Part shown: piece by piece, positions 5,780 to 13,643 of the stretch
Layout: the number at the start of each line of letters is the position of its first letter
Numbering within the stretch: the first letter of the stretch is position 1
Assembly: GCA_002704045.1 (NCBI GenBank)
Contig: PAFF01000086.1
Span: 8,039 to 24,886, forward strand
From: Fidelibacterota bacterium
GTDB lineage: Bacteria; Fidelibacterota; Marinisomatia; SCGC-AAA003-L08; GCA-002704045
Length of the DNA stretch: 16,848 nucleotides
Direction: 5' to 3'
Made by a program: the position numbers and the translations under genes
Notes under the pieces: generated by a model
What the model saw: the letters and a program-made list of their open reading frames with translations, nothing else
What the model was told of the DNA's origin: nothing
Databases searched by the model: none

Positions 5780-7596
5780 ACAAAGCATCAATAATCGTTA
5801 TAGGGGGAGGGCATGCTGGTATAGAAGCTGCAAATGCTGTTCTAAGCAAGGGTCACAAGGTAAATATGTTTGTTTTAGATTCTTCAGCAATTGGACGAAT
5901 GTCCTGCAATCCTTCAATTGGAGGGTTAGCAAAAGGTCATCTAGTAAAAGAAATTGATGCTCTTGGAGGGATTATGGGTCGTGCAGCTGATAACTCTTGC
6001 CTTCAATTTAAAACTCTTAATAAATCAAAAGGACGTGCTGTTTGGGGTCCTAGGGCACAGGTTGACAAAATTAAATACGCCAGTGCCTCAAAATCTTTTT
6101 TGACCAAACATAGAAACTTTAAAGTAATATCAGAAGAGGTGGTTGATTTAATTGTTAAAAACAATAAAGTCCTGGGCGTTATTACTTCAAACAAGAATGC
6201 TTTTTTTTCAGATGCGGTTATTGTTACTACTGGAACATTTTTAAACGGATTAATACACATTGGAAAAGATAACTATAGCGCTGGAAGAATTGGCGAAAAA
6301 GCTGCTCATAATTTAACCGATTCTATTATAAACTTGGGTTTTGAAACAGGTCGCTTAAAAACAGGCACCCCTCCAAGGATTGAAGCTAAGTCTGTCGATT
6401 GGAAAAAACTTGAGCCTTCTTTAGGAGACGACAATCCTCAACCTTTTTCTTATAAAACAAAGCTTCCTTTTAAAAATTTAAACATTCCTTCTTTTATTGC
6501 ATATACGAATGAAAACGTTCATAGTTTGCTTGAAAATAATTTATATAACTCTCCCATGTATTCTGGCAAAATAAATGGTGTGGGTCCAAGATACTGCCCC
6601 AGCATAGAAGATAAAATTGTTAGGTTTTCTGATCGTAGTAGACATATGCTTTATTTGGAGCCTGAATGGATGGATTCAAATCAAATATATATCAACGGCT
6701 TTTCTACAAGCATGCCCAAAAAAATTCAACTTTCAGCTCTAAGATCGATTTCCGGCCTTGAGTCTGCGAATCTAATTAGACCAGGCTATGCAATAGAATA
6801 TGATTATTTTCCAACAAGACAGTTAAAATCCACTTTAGAAACTAAATCTATTTCAAATCTTTTTTTTGCAGGCCAAGTAAATGGAACTTCTGGTTATGAA
6901 GAGGCTGCAGCACAAGGACTTTTAGCAGGTATAAATTCAGTTCTCCGCATAGAAGAATCAGATCCTTTTATAATAAATAGAAATGAAGGATATATAGGCG
7001 TTCTAATTGACGACCTAATTACATCCTCCATTAATGAACCCTATAGGATGTTTACTAGTTCTGCCGAATATCGCTTATCTTTAAGATCTGATAATGCAGA
7101 TTTTCGTTTAACCGAAAAGGGGTTTAAAGCTGGAATTGTTTCTAAATCACAATACAATACCTTTATAATAAGGAAAAATTCAGTCAAATCAATTGAAAGC
7201 GCTATTATAAAAAAGACTATTTCAGAAGAGAGCAAATCTATTTCTGCTCAAAAATATCTTTGTAGACCCAGCGTTGGAATTCAAGACCTTTTTAATTTCA
7301 TTCCATCTATTAAACACAAATCAGGTGCTGCCCTGTTTACAGCAGAGACAAACATAAAATATGAGGGCTATGTTTCACGTGAAACAATTCGAGCAAATGC
7401 GATGCTGCAAAACGAAAGAGTTAAAATTCCTAAAAATATAAATTTTTGTCAAATAAACGGCCTATCATCCGAAGCAGTAGAAAAACTAAACAAAGTAATA
7501 CCAGAAAATCTTGGTCAAGCATCGAGAATTGATGGAGTTAGACCTTCTGACATTATGTGTTTGAGTATTTTTATAAAACAGGAACGTTTCACGTGA
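5776..7596 (+). CDS. mnmG: tRNA uridine-5-carboxymethylaminomethyl modification enzyme MnmG
   Basis: MnmG (GidA) is the FAD-dependent partner of MnmE in U34 modification. With the ATG at 5776 the product is 606 residues, slightly short of the usual ~620-630. The FAD-binding GGGHAG lies at residues 10-15, followed by CNPSIGGLAKGH, the GTFLNGLIHIG stretch, GRLKTGTPPRI and CPSIEDK, whose Cys274 matches the catalytic cysteine of the family. The helical C-terminal domain that docks MnmE contains YEGYVSRE. A TTG at 5764 would add four residues, but the ATG overlaps the mnmE stop as ATGA and is the better start. Two ParB-binding palindromes lie in its 3' end: one encodes the YVSRET region, the other includes the stop codon. 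The frequent downstream neighbour rsmG is missing. Confidence 0.97.
   Translation: MNKASIIVIGGGHAGIEAANAVLSKGHKVNMFVLDSSAIGRMSCNPSIGGLAKGHLVKEIDALGGIMGRAADNSCLQFKTLNKSKGRAVWGPRAQVDKIKYASASKSFLTKHRNFKVISEEVVDLIVKNNKVLGVITSNKNAFFSDAVIVTTGTFLNGLIHIGKDNYSAGRIGEKAAHNLTDSIINLGFETGRLKTGTPPRIEAKSVDWKKLEPSLGDDNPQPFSYKTKLPFKNLNIPSFIAYTNENVHSLLENNLYNSPMYSGKINGVGPRYCPSIEDKIVRFSDRSRHMLYLEPEWMDSNQIYINGFSTSMPKKIQLSALRSISGLESANLIRPGYAIEYDYFPTRQLKSTLETKSISNLFFAGQVNGTSGYEEAAAQGLLAGINSVLRIEESDPFIINRNEGYIGVLIDDLITSSINEPYRMFTSSAEYRLSLRSDNADFRLTEKGFKAGIVSKSQYNTFIIRKNSVKSIESAIIKKTISEESKSISAQKYLCRPSVGIQDLFNFIPSIKHKSGAALFTAETNIKYEGYVSRETIRANAMLQNERVKIPKNINFCQINGLSSEAVEKLNKVIPENLGQASRIDGVRPSDIMCLSIFIKQERFT
7371..7386. 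other. parS: parS site 1 (ParB-binding palindrome) inside mnmG
   Basis: TGTTTCACGTGAAACA is a perfect 16-bp palindrome identical to the broadly conserved bacterial parS consensus. ParB/Spo0J binds such sites near the origin, spreads, and with ParA and SMC organises and segregates the chromosome. Here it lies within coding sequence and encodes Val-Ser-Arg-Glu-Thr after EGY in MnmG. Chance occurrence of an exact 16-mer in so AT-rich a sequence is very unlikely, and a second copy lies 214 bp away. No parA or parB gene is in the window. Confidence 0.93.
7580..7584 (+). promoter_or_regulatory. Ribosome binding site supporting the mfd start at 7593
   Basis: AGGAA lies 8 nt before the GTG at 7593, which overlaps the mnmG stop as GTGA. 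An upstream in-frame GTG at 7557 has no such element. The site is immediately followed by the second parS palindrome. Confidence 0.55.
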
Positions 7597-7600
7597 AACA
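7585..7600. other. parS: parS site 2 spanning the mnmG stop and mfd start
   Basis: CGTTTCACGTGAAACA contains the perfect 14-bp core GTTTCACGTGAAAC (7586-7599) and differs from the 16-bp consensus only at the first base. It covers the last codons and TGA stop (7594-7596) of mnmG and the GTG start (7593-7595) of mfd. Its centre is 214 bp from that of site 1, so the two form a small cluster like the multiple parS sites of other chromosomes. ParB bound here could also affect mfd transcription; that is inference. Confidence 0.88.
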
Positions 7601-10550
7601 AAATAATGTTGAAAAATATATAATTGATTTATGGAAAATTATTAACGATGGAGTATCTAACAATAAAGCATTTGCAATTGACAACTTTCATCCTTGCTTA
7701 ATATCTCCTATTATAGATCATTTAAATTTCAAAGCAATCTTTTATTTTGAAAACAGCAGTATAGATTCTTTTTCTTTTCTTTTTGATAGGTTTTTCAATT
7801 CTGGCATGGCAGTAAAACTTTATAATAACACAAAAGCTCCTGATGGGTTTGAATCTGAAAGCAGCAACAATAACAAACACGCATTAGAGCTTGTAAAAGA
7901 AAAAAATGTTAAATTTATTATTGCCGAAAAGGGTGTTGAAAATAAAAGAATTATAATCAAAGAAAACAAAACTCCTTCTTTTACTGTTAATAAGGATGTT
8001 GATAGAGAATTAATAGTCGAGTGGTTGCATGCTAGCGGATACAGTAGGGTAGAAACGGTGTATGATAGGGGAGAATATGCTATAAGAGGTGGCGTTTTAG
8101 ATATATTTTCTTTTGCATTTACGAATCCAATTAGAATAAATTTTTTTGATGAACCTTGTACTCTATCATATTTTAATGTTAATTCTCAATTAACATATAA
8201 AAACTTTACATCATGTTTATTAAAAATTAATAGTGTTGGAGATAAAGAAGTCCTTCTTAAAGAAATAATTGGGGAGAAATATCATCCTGTATATGTAAAA
8301 AATTTATTATTTGTTTGGGGAAACAACAAAAATTTTAAAACTTATAAAACACCTCTTAACTTTCATGTTTACAACTCTTTTTTAAAAAACAAATCATTAT
8401 ATAAACATATTGTTGAACATAAGGCCTTGTCTCATTTTTCCATTTCAAGGGATGATAGCGTTATTGTGCCAAAAAGATTTATAAACAATAAAAATTTAGA
8501 AATACACGGCTCTAAACTAAACAATACTAAATATAATAAGGGAGACTTTTTTGTTCACAAGAAGTTTGGGGTAGGGATTTTTTATGGTTTTAAAAAAAGC
8601 TATGATGAAAAAACTGAGCAGCTTGTTCTTAAATATAAAAACAATGAGTTTGTTAATATCTCTGTTGAAAACCTTGATAATGTTTCTTTTTTTGCACACA
8701 ACTATGAGGGCGATTTGGAACCTGATTCCATTTCGAAAAAAGGGTCTTGGAAAAGGAAAATTTCTAATGTTGAAAAAGAAATTAATCTAGTTGTGGATTC
8801 AATTTTACTTTCTATTGCAGAAAAAAATAAAGTTAAGCGTCTTCCATATAACATAAACCAAAAAGATCTAGATTTTTTTCTTCAATCTTTTGAACACAAC
8901 GACACTAAAGATCAGCTAAAAACTTGGAAAGATATTATAAAAGACCTTGCATCTGATAAACCTATGAACAGGCTTGTGTGTGGCGATGTTGGCTTTGGTA
9001 AAACCGAGCTAGCTATGAGAGCTGCGTTTGTTGTTTCTTTTCAAAAACAAGTTGTCATTCTTGCTCCTACAACTATTTTGGTTCTGCAGCTTTATAATTC
9101 TTTTATGTCAAGATTTAAAAATTTTCCCCAGCGAATTTCTGTTCTTTCTAGGTTACAAAATGGCAATGATAGAAAAAATATAATTAGCTCAATTAAAAGC
9201 GGGGATATAGATATAATTATTGGAACACACGCATTGTTATCTGATTCCATGTCTTTTAATAATGTTGGATTAGTAATTGTTGACGAAGAACATAGATTTG
9301 GTGTTAAACAAAAAGAAAAGATAGCTGGCTTTTCTTTAGATTTAGATATATTGTATCTTTCAGCTACACCTATTCCTAGGTCTTTACAATTAAGTTTTTC
9401 TGGATTAAAAACACTTTCTGTAATGAACACTCCTCCATTGATGCGAAAACCTATTATTACAAAAATCTTTTATTCCTCCAAAAGTATATTGTATAAATTT
9501 ATTTCGTTTGAAATTAATCGGAATGGCCAGGTTTACATTGTTTATAATAATGTTGATAACATTCAAAACTACACTAATAAAATAGTTGATCTGTTTCCAA
9601 GTTTAAGAGTCAATTTTATACACGGAAAACTTTCAGCTCAAAAAATTGAAAAAAATCTTTCCTCTTTTATAAAAAAAGAGATAGATGTTTTGGTTTGCTC
9701 AACAATTATAGAAGCTGGTTTAGATGTTCCAAATACAAACACTATAATAATTGAAAACTCTCAAAACTTTGGTCTTTCTCAACTATACCAATTAAGAGGA
9801 AGGGTTGGGAGGTCATCAGAACAAGCTTTTGCAATTTTATTAATTCCTAACAAATATAAATTAAATGCTATTTCTAAAAAAAGACTAAAAACTATTGAAA
9901 AAAACAATTCATTTGGATCAGGTTTTGTTGTTGCTAAAAAAGATTTGGACATAAGAGGTTCTGGATCTCTTTTTGGTTATTCTCAAAGCGGCAAACTATC
10001 ATATATTGGAAAAGAGTTATATTCTCAACTTGTAAAAGATAAAGTTGAATTAACTATTTCTAACAAAAGCGTTTTTATAGTTCCTTTGTCAGATGTTGTT
10101 GTAAGCATTTATTCATCTTCCTTTATTGAAGAAAGCTTTATTTCAAATCAGTATCTCAGATTCGATTTATATAAAAAAATCTATTCTTCTTCCTCTTTTA
10201 ATTCTATTCAAAAAATTGAAAAAGAAATATTAAACCGTTTTGGTTTGATATCTAAAGGTCTTTTGTGTTTATTTAATACTCAAAAAATTCGTATTTTATG
10301 CAGTACGTTGGGAATAAATAATTTAATATTAAGTTCTAAATATCTACTTTTATTTAATTTTTCTAATAAAGTTGAAAATTTTAGCTCTGTTTTTTCCTTT
10401 TCAAAAGATTTTTTTAATCAAAAAGATTTATCTTTTCGTTTTGATAATTCTTATTCTGATAAGATTGTTTTGGAACTTAATATTAATAAAAATTTAAATG
10501 TTTTTTCTATTATTTTTCATTATCTAACTAAATTAAAAAATTCTTTATAA
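7593..10550 (+). CDS. mfd: Transcription-repair coupling factor Mfd
   Basis: Mfd pushes or removes RNA polymerase stalled at DNA damage and recruits the UvrA excision machinery. With the GTG at 7593 (GTGA overlap with mnmG, AGGAA 8 nt upstream) it has 985 residues, shorter than the ~1150 of well-studied Mfd. The reduction is mostly at the N-terminus. The UvrB-like module is seen at about residues 145-175 (SGYSRVETVYDRGEYAIRGG). The polymerase-interacting CarD-like domain is at about 315-375 (FFVHKKFGVGIF). The translocase follows, with Walker A GDVGFGKTE (Lys470), DEEH at 564-567, SATPIPRSL and the RecG-type QLYQLRGRVGRS. A short C-terminal TRCF domain ends the protein. The GTG at 7557 would add 12 residues and cannot be excluded. 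The gene occupies the slot after mnmG where rsmG-parA-parB often lie. Confidence 0.96.
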   Translation: MKQNNVEKYIIDLWKIINDGVSNNKAFAIDNFHPCLISPIIDHLNFKAIFYFENSSIDSFSFLFDRFFNSGMAVKLYNNTKAPDGFESESSNNNKHALELVKEKNVKFIIAEKGVENKRIIIKENKTPSFTVNKDVDRELIVEWLHASGYSRVETVYDRGEYAIRGGVLDIFSFAFTNPIRINFFDEPCTLSYFNVNSQLTYKNFTSCLLKINSVGDKEVLLKEIIGEKYHPVYVKNLLFVWGNNKNFKTYKTPLNFHVYNSFLKNKSLYKHIVEHKALSHFSISRDDSVIVPKRFINNKNLEIHGSKLNNTKYNKGDFFVHKKFGVGIFYGFKKSYDEKTEQLVLKYKNNEFVNISVENLDNVSFFAHNYEGDLEPDSISKKGSWKRKISNVEKEINLVVDSILLSIAEKNKVKRLPYNINQKDLDFFLQSFEHNDTKDQLKTWKDIIKDLASDKPMNRLVCGDVGFGKTELAMRAAFVVSFQKQVVILAPTTILVLQLYNSFMSRFKNFPQRISVLSRLQNGNDRKNIISSIKSGDIDIIIGTHALLSDSMSFNNVGLVIVDEEHRFGVKQKEKIAGFSLDLDILYLSATPIPRSLQLSFSGLKTLSVMNTPPLMRKPIITKIFYSSKSILYKFISFEINRNGQVYIVYNNVDNIQNYTNKIVDLFPSLRVNFIHGKLSAQKIEKNLSSFIKKEIDVLVCSTIIEAGLDVPNTNTIIIENSQNFGLSQLYQLRGRVGRSSEQAFAILLIPNKYKLNAISKKRLKTIEKNNSFGSGFVVAKKDLDIRGSGSLFGYSQSGKLSYIGKELYSQLVKDKVELTISNKSVFIVPLSDVVVSIYSSSFIEESFISNQYLRFDLYKKIYSSSSFNSIQKIEKEILNRFGLISKGLLCLFNTQKIRILCSTLGINNLILSSKYLLLFNFSNKVENFSSVFSFSKDFFNQKDLSFRFDNSYSDKIVLELNINKNLNVFSIIFHYLTKLKNSL

Positions 10551-10552
10551 AT

Positions 10553-12241
10553 ATGTTTGTTTTATTACTATTGTTTTTCACTTTATCTTTTTCAGAAGTT
10601 GCTTTTACTTTGAATGGCAATACATTTTCTCAACAGTCTTTTTTTAATAAAATACCAAGAGAAGAGTGGAACAATTTTTCCAACTCTCAAAAAAATGATT
10701 TAATAAAAGACTTCATTTACAAAGAACTTGTGTTTTTGGAATCTGAAAAAACTAATTTTTTATATGATCCCTTAATAAAATCAAAACTTGACAACAGAAT
10801 TAACCAATTTCTTATTAATTCTGCTTATGATCTTTTTGTTGCTTTTCCACTTGTTGATTCACTTGAATATTCAAAGGCTTTGAAATATCTAAAAAAAGAT
10901 ATTAGAGTACGTCATATTCTTATTGGTTATAAAGATTGCCGTCTTCCAATTCCTATTAAAAGAAGCAAGACAAAAGCATTGACTCTTTCAAAAAACCTTT
11001 ATAATGATTTAAAATCCGGATCTAACTTTAATGATTATGTTGTTGAATATTCTGATGATCCTAGTGCAGATAAGAATTTTGGTGATTTGGGGTGGCTTTC
11101 TTGGGGTCGAACTGTACCTGAATTTCAAAATGCTGCTTTTTCACTTTCTATAAACACTTTTTCTGAGCCAATTTTAACAGATTTTGGATTCCATATTATT
11201 TTTCTCGATGATATTAAGCCTTCTAATTCTTCTTTTCTTGATTCCTCTGCTTATAAAGCTCTTGCTCTTGAAAAAACGATTATGTCTATTCCTTTAGATA
11301 TAAAACGTGTTTCTGCAAAGCAATATGATCAAGCAGCAATATTTAATTCTGGGTTGGTTTTTAATGAAACATTACTCTTAAAGGTTTTTAACCACATTCA
11401 GAATGAAAACACAAAAAACAAAATTGTTGCTAGCGGCAAAAAAAACCTTGTAAATACTTTAAATTCTTTTAATAATTCAGGTGTTTTGTGTGTTTTTGAC
11501 TCGAGTGCATACGGCGTCAAATGGTTTTCAAACCACTTTAAAAACTTTCCAGCAACAAGAATTCCTTCTATTAAAACCCTAGAAGATTTAAAAAGATCAT
11601 TTTCTCTAGCAGTTTTACAAAATTTGTGTTTAGTTAAAATAAATCAGGAATACGATAATTTTAGTTTTTTATTAGATTTAAAAATAAAGAATATAACAAA
11701 AAATTTGATTTTTGATTCATTTATTAAAAATCATATTAATAATGTTAAGAATATAGATTCAACAGAAATAATAAATTACTACAACAACAACAAAGATGAT
11801 AAATACAAAGAATATAATTTGGTTTCTGTTAGAGAAATAAAAACGTTAGACAAATCTTCTTGTGACAGCTTATATAGTTTGTTACAAAATGATTTTTCTT
11901 TTTTAAATTTAGCTAAAAACAATAGCTTAACCAATCCAAGGAACGGTGGTTTGATAGAACCTTTTACAATTAATAGATATGGTCCAATGGGAAAAAAGGC
12001 TTTTTCTATGAAGATAAACACTTTTTCTGAACCTATTGAAAATCTTGATGGAACTTGGTCTTTAATATTTTTAGAAAAAAAAATAAATGAACAATATATT
12101 CCTTTAAATAGAGTTATAAATAAAATAAAAAATTTCCTAAAGAAAGACTCACAAAAAATTGCTAAGGAAAACCTGTATATTTCTCTTTATAATAAATATG
12201 ATGTTTCAATTAATCCTCTTTTTTTTAAAAGTGACAAATAA
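10553..12241 (+). CDS. Exported peptidyl-prolyl isomerase/chaperone with two PpiC-type domains
   Basis: The 562-residue protein starts with a signal peptide (MFVLLLLFFTLSFS). A first parvulin-type domain lies at about residues 116-220: it opens IRVRHILI and contains EYSDDPSADKNFGDLGWLSWGR, AAFSLSINTFSEP and TDFGFHII. A long divergent middle region follows. A second, more degenerate parvulin-like domain lies at about 418-507 (VREIKTL, NGGLIEPF, KKAFSMKINTFSEP). It should act in the periplasm, catalysing prolyl isomerisation or holding outer-membrane and secreted proteins unfolded. The ATG at 10553 is 2 bp after mfd and has no Shine-Dalgarno; the stop overlaps the next gene's ATG by 1 bp. It is related to the downstream SurA-like gene but much more diverged, so its clients may differ. 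Exact subfamily not recognised. Confidence 0.87.
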   Translation: MFVLLLLFFTLSFSEVAFTLNGNTFSQQSFFNKIPREEWNNFSNSQKNDLIKDFIYKELVFLESEKTNFLYDPLIKSKLDNRINQFLINSAYDLFVAFPLVDSLEYSKALKYLKKDIRVRHILIGYKDCRLPIPIKRSKTKALTLSKNLYNDLKSGSNFNDYVVEYSDDPSADKNFGDLGWLSWGRTVPEFQNAAFSLSINTFSEPILTDFGFHIIFLDDIKPSNSSFLDSSAYKALALEKTIMSIPLDIKRVSAKQYDQAAIFNSGLVFNETLLLKVFNHIQNENTKNKIVASGKKNLVNTLNSFNNSGVLCVFDSSAYGVKWFSNHFKNFPATRIPSIKTLEDLKRSFSLAVLQNLCLVKINQEYDNFSFLLDLKIKNITKNLIFDSFIKNHINNVKNIDSTEIINYYNNNKDDKYKEYNLVSVREIKTLDKSSCDSLYSLLQNDFSFLNLAKNNSLTNPRNGGLIEPFTINRYGPMGKKAFSMKINTFSEPIENLDGTWSLIFLEKKINEQYIPLNRVINKIKNFLKKDSQKIAKENLYISLYNKYDVSINPLFFKSDK

Positions 12242-13497
12242 TGATTAGAAATTTTATAATATTTTTTTCTTTTTGTTTTTCTATGGAATCAGCAGATGGT
12301 ATTGTTGCTGTTGTTGGTGATTTTCCTATATTAAAAAGCTCTGTATTACAATCTGCTCAAATGCTTTTGGTTCAACAAGGGAAACAATCTTTTTCCAACC
12401 AAGAAGAACTAGATTTTATATTGAAGGAAAGCTTAGAAAGCCTAATAAACCAACGTGTATTATTTGAAAAGGCGAAGCAGGATACAGATATTGTTGTTAC
12501 TAATGATGATGTTGTTAAATATATTGATAATTATGTTGACAATTTAGTATTGCAACATGGATCAAAAGAAAATTTAGAAGATGTTCTGGATCAATCAATA
12601 AATTCTTTTAAAAGAGAGTCTTGGGATGATGTTTATAAATTAATTACTTCTGAGAGATTTCAACAAAAAATTCTAATGGATTTTGATGTTTCAATAAATG
12701 ATGTGAAAACATTTTTTAAGAAAAATTCCTCAGATTTACCTTTATTACCAGAAAGATATAAGTTCTCTATTATTGATATTCCTGTTGTACCAAGCGATAA
12801 TAGAAAAAAAGAACTTTATAATTTTTTAATATCTTTAAAAGATTCTATTAAAATTAACTCTTTTGAAAAGATGGCAATGGTTTATTCTGATGACCCAGGA
12901 TCTTCAGAAAACGGTGGTGATTTGGGTTATATATCAAGAGGTACTTTAGTTAACAAGTTTGAGAAAGTTGCTTTTGGATTAGAAATTGGTCAAATAAGTA
13001 ATCCTGTTTTAACTAATTTTGGTTATCATTTAATTCTTATGGTTGATAAGAAAGGTGAAAAAATTAGAACCAAACATATTTTAAAAACTATTTCTCCAGA
13101 TGAAAATGATGTAGAAACAGCAAGAAAAAAATTAATCAAAATAAATGATATAATTAATAAAAACATAAACTCATTCGATTCCATAGCAATTGTTTTTTCA
13201 AAAAAAGAAAGCAATATGTCTACAGTTAGAAACAATTGGGTTTTTGCTACTGATATGGATGAAAAAATTGAAAAAGAACTATCATTATTACAAAAAAACT
13301 CTTTTTCTTTCCCTATAGAAATGAATAATAGTTTTTTACTAGTCAAATTAATTGATAAAAAAGAAGAGGCAAATGCTACACTAGAAAACTCTTGGTCTTT
13401 TATTAAAAACTTAACTTATCAAGAAAAATTAACAAAGAAATTGAATGAATTATTAAATGTTTATAAAAAAGAAATTTATATAAAATACTATAATTAG
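12241..13497 (+). CDS. surA: SurA-like periplasmic chaperone / peptidyl-prolyl isomerase
   Basis: SurA-type proteins escort outer-membrane proteins through the periplasm to the BAM complex. The 418-residue product has an N-terminal signal peptide (MIRNFIIFFSFCFS). The SurA N-domain starts at GIVAVVGDFPILKSSV and includes a LINQRVLFEKAK helix. A well-kept parvulin domain spans about 170-268 (YSDDPGSSENGGDLGYISRG, NFGYHLIL). A weaker second one starts at RTKHILK near residue 277, and a C-terminal helix follows. This N-P1-P2-C order is that of SurA, and the length is close to the usual ~430. The ATG at 12241 shares its A with the TAA of the preceding gene, so the two chaperones are surely co-transcribed. 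Orthology to SurA of Proteobacteria is likely but not provable from motifs alone. Confidence 0.88.
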   Translation: MIRNFIIFFSFCFSMESADGIVAVVGDFPILKSSVLQSAQMLLVQQGKQSFSNQEELDFILKESLESLINQRVLFEKAKQDTDIVVTNDDVVKYIDNYVDNLVLQHGSKENLEDVLDQSINSFKRESWDDVYKLITSERFQQKILMDFDVSINDVKTFFKKNSSDLPLLPERYKFSIIDIPVVPSDNRKKELYNFLISLKDSIKINSFEKMAMVYSDDPGSSENGGDLGYISRGTLVNKFEKVAFGLEIGQISNPVLTNFGYHLILMVDKKGEKIRTKHILKTISPDENDVETARKKLIKINDIINKNINSFDSIAIVFSKKESNMSTVRNNWVFATDMDEKIEKELSLLQKNSFSFPIEMNNSFLLVKLIDKKEEANATLENSWSFIKNLTYQEKLTKKLNELLNVYKKEIYIKYYN

Positions 13498-13532
13498 ATA
13501 AACTTTGTTTATATGTCTGTTTTAATAAACAG
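13498..13532. repeat. Two adjacent short inverted repeats
   Basis: ATAAAC-TTT-GTTTAT (13498-13512) begins at the first base after the surA stop. CTGTTT-TAAT-AAACAG (13517-13532) follows 4 bp later. Both have perfect 6-bp arms. They are AT-rich and not followed directly by a T-run, so they are poor intrinsic terminators. They could be weak terminators, protein-binding palindromes or origin structure. Confidence 0.5.
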
Positions 13533-13536
13533 TAAT

Positions 13537-13592
13537 TAACAATTTTATTAACAATTTTTTTTAGAAGACAAATCGATTATAATAACAATTTT
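13537..13592 (+). repeat. Three direct copies of TAACAATTTT
   Basis: The 10-mer TAACAATTTT starts at 13537, 13549 and 13583, giving start-to-start spacings of 12 and 34 bp. The first two are also preceded by T, making an 11-mer TTAACAATTTT. Iterated short elements upstream of dnaN could be origin iterons or atypical initiator sites, but low-complexity AT sequence can produce such strings by chance. Confidence 0.5.
13578..13583 (+). promoter_or_regulatory. Possible -10 element of the dnaN-dciA-gyrB operon
   Basis: A perfect TATAAT sits 60 bp before the dnaN start, within the gap. A T-run at 13555-13560 lies 17 bp upstream in place of a -35 box, with no good TTGACA match. It could drive dnaN, dciA and gyrB as one unit. 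Confidence 0.3.
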
Positions 13593-13626
13593 AACATTAT
13601 ATAAAATAAAAAAATAAATTTATTAA

Positions 13627-13631
13627 AGGAG
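13627..13631 (+). promoter_or_regulatory. Ribosome binding site of dnaN
   Basis: AGGAG, within AAAGGAG, lies 12 nt before the dnaN ATG at 13644, slightly farther than ideal. It is one of the few clear Shine-Dalgarno sequences in the window. Confidence 0.6.
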
Positions 13632-13643
13632 TATTATATATAT

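Larger units (their letters stand above)
13498..13643. other. oriC: Candidate replication origin region (AT-rich gap with repeats)
   Basis: This 146-bp gap before dnaN is extremely AT-rich and the second largest non-coding interval in the cluster. It holds two perfect short inverted repeats and three direct copies of TAACAATTTT. Base usage on the + strand changes across it, from T-rich codon endings on the left to A-rich on the right. No consensus DnaA box (TTATCCACA) is present; the nearest is TTATTAACA at 13545-13553 with two mismatches. It may be the origin itself, part of it, or only the dnaN promoter region. dnaA is not adjacent. Confidence 0.4.

Noticed and set aside
5742..5957. 71-residue + strand frame across the mnmE/mnmG junction
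   Set aside because: It overlaps two well-conserved genes in another frame and its translation has no family features.
9092..9430. 112-residue minus-strand frame inside mfd
   Set aside because: It is antisense to the conserved helicase motifs, with no start signal or recognisable features; a shadow of mfd.
13498..13532. The two inverted repeats as an intrinsic terminator of surA
   Set aside because: Both stems are short and AT-rich and neither runs directly into a T-tract; kept only as repeats.
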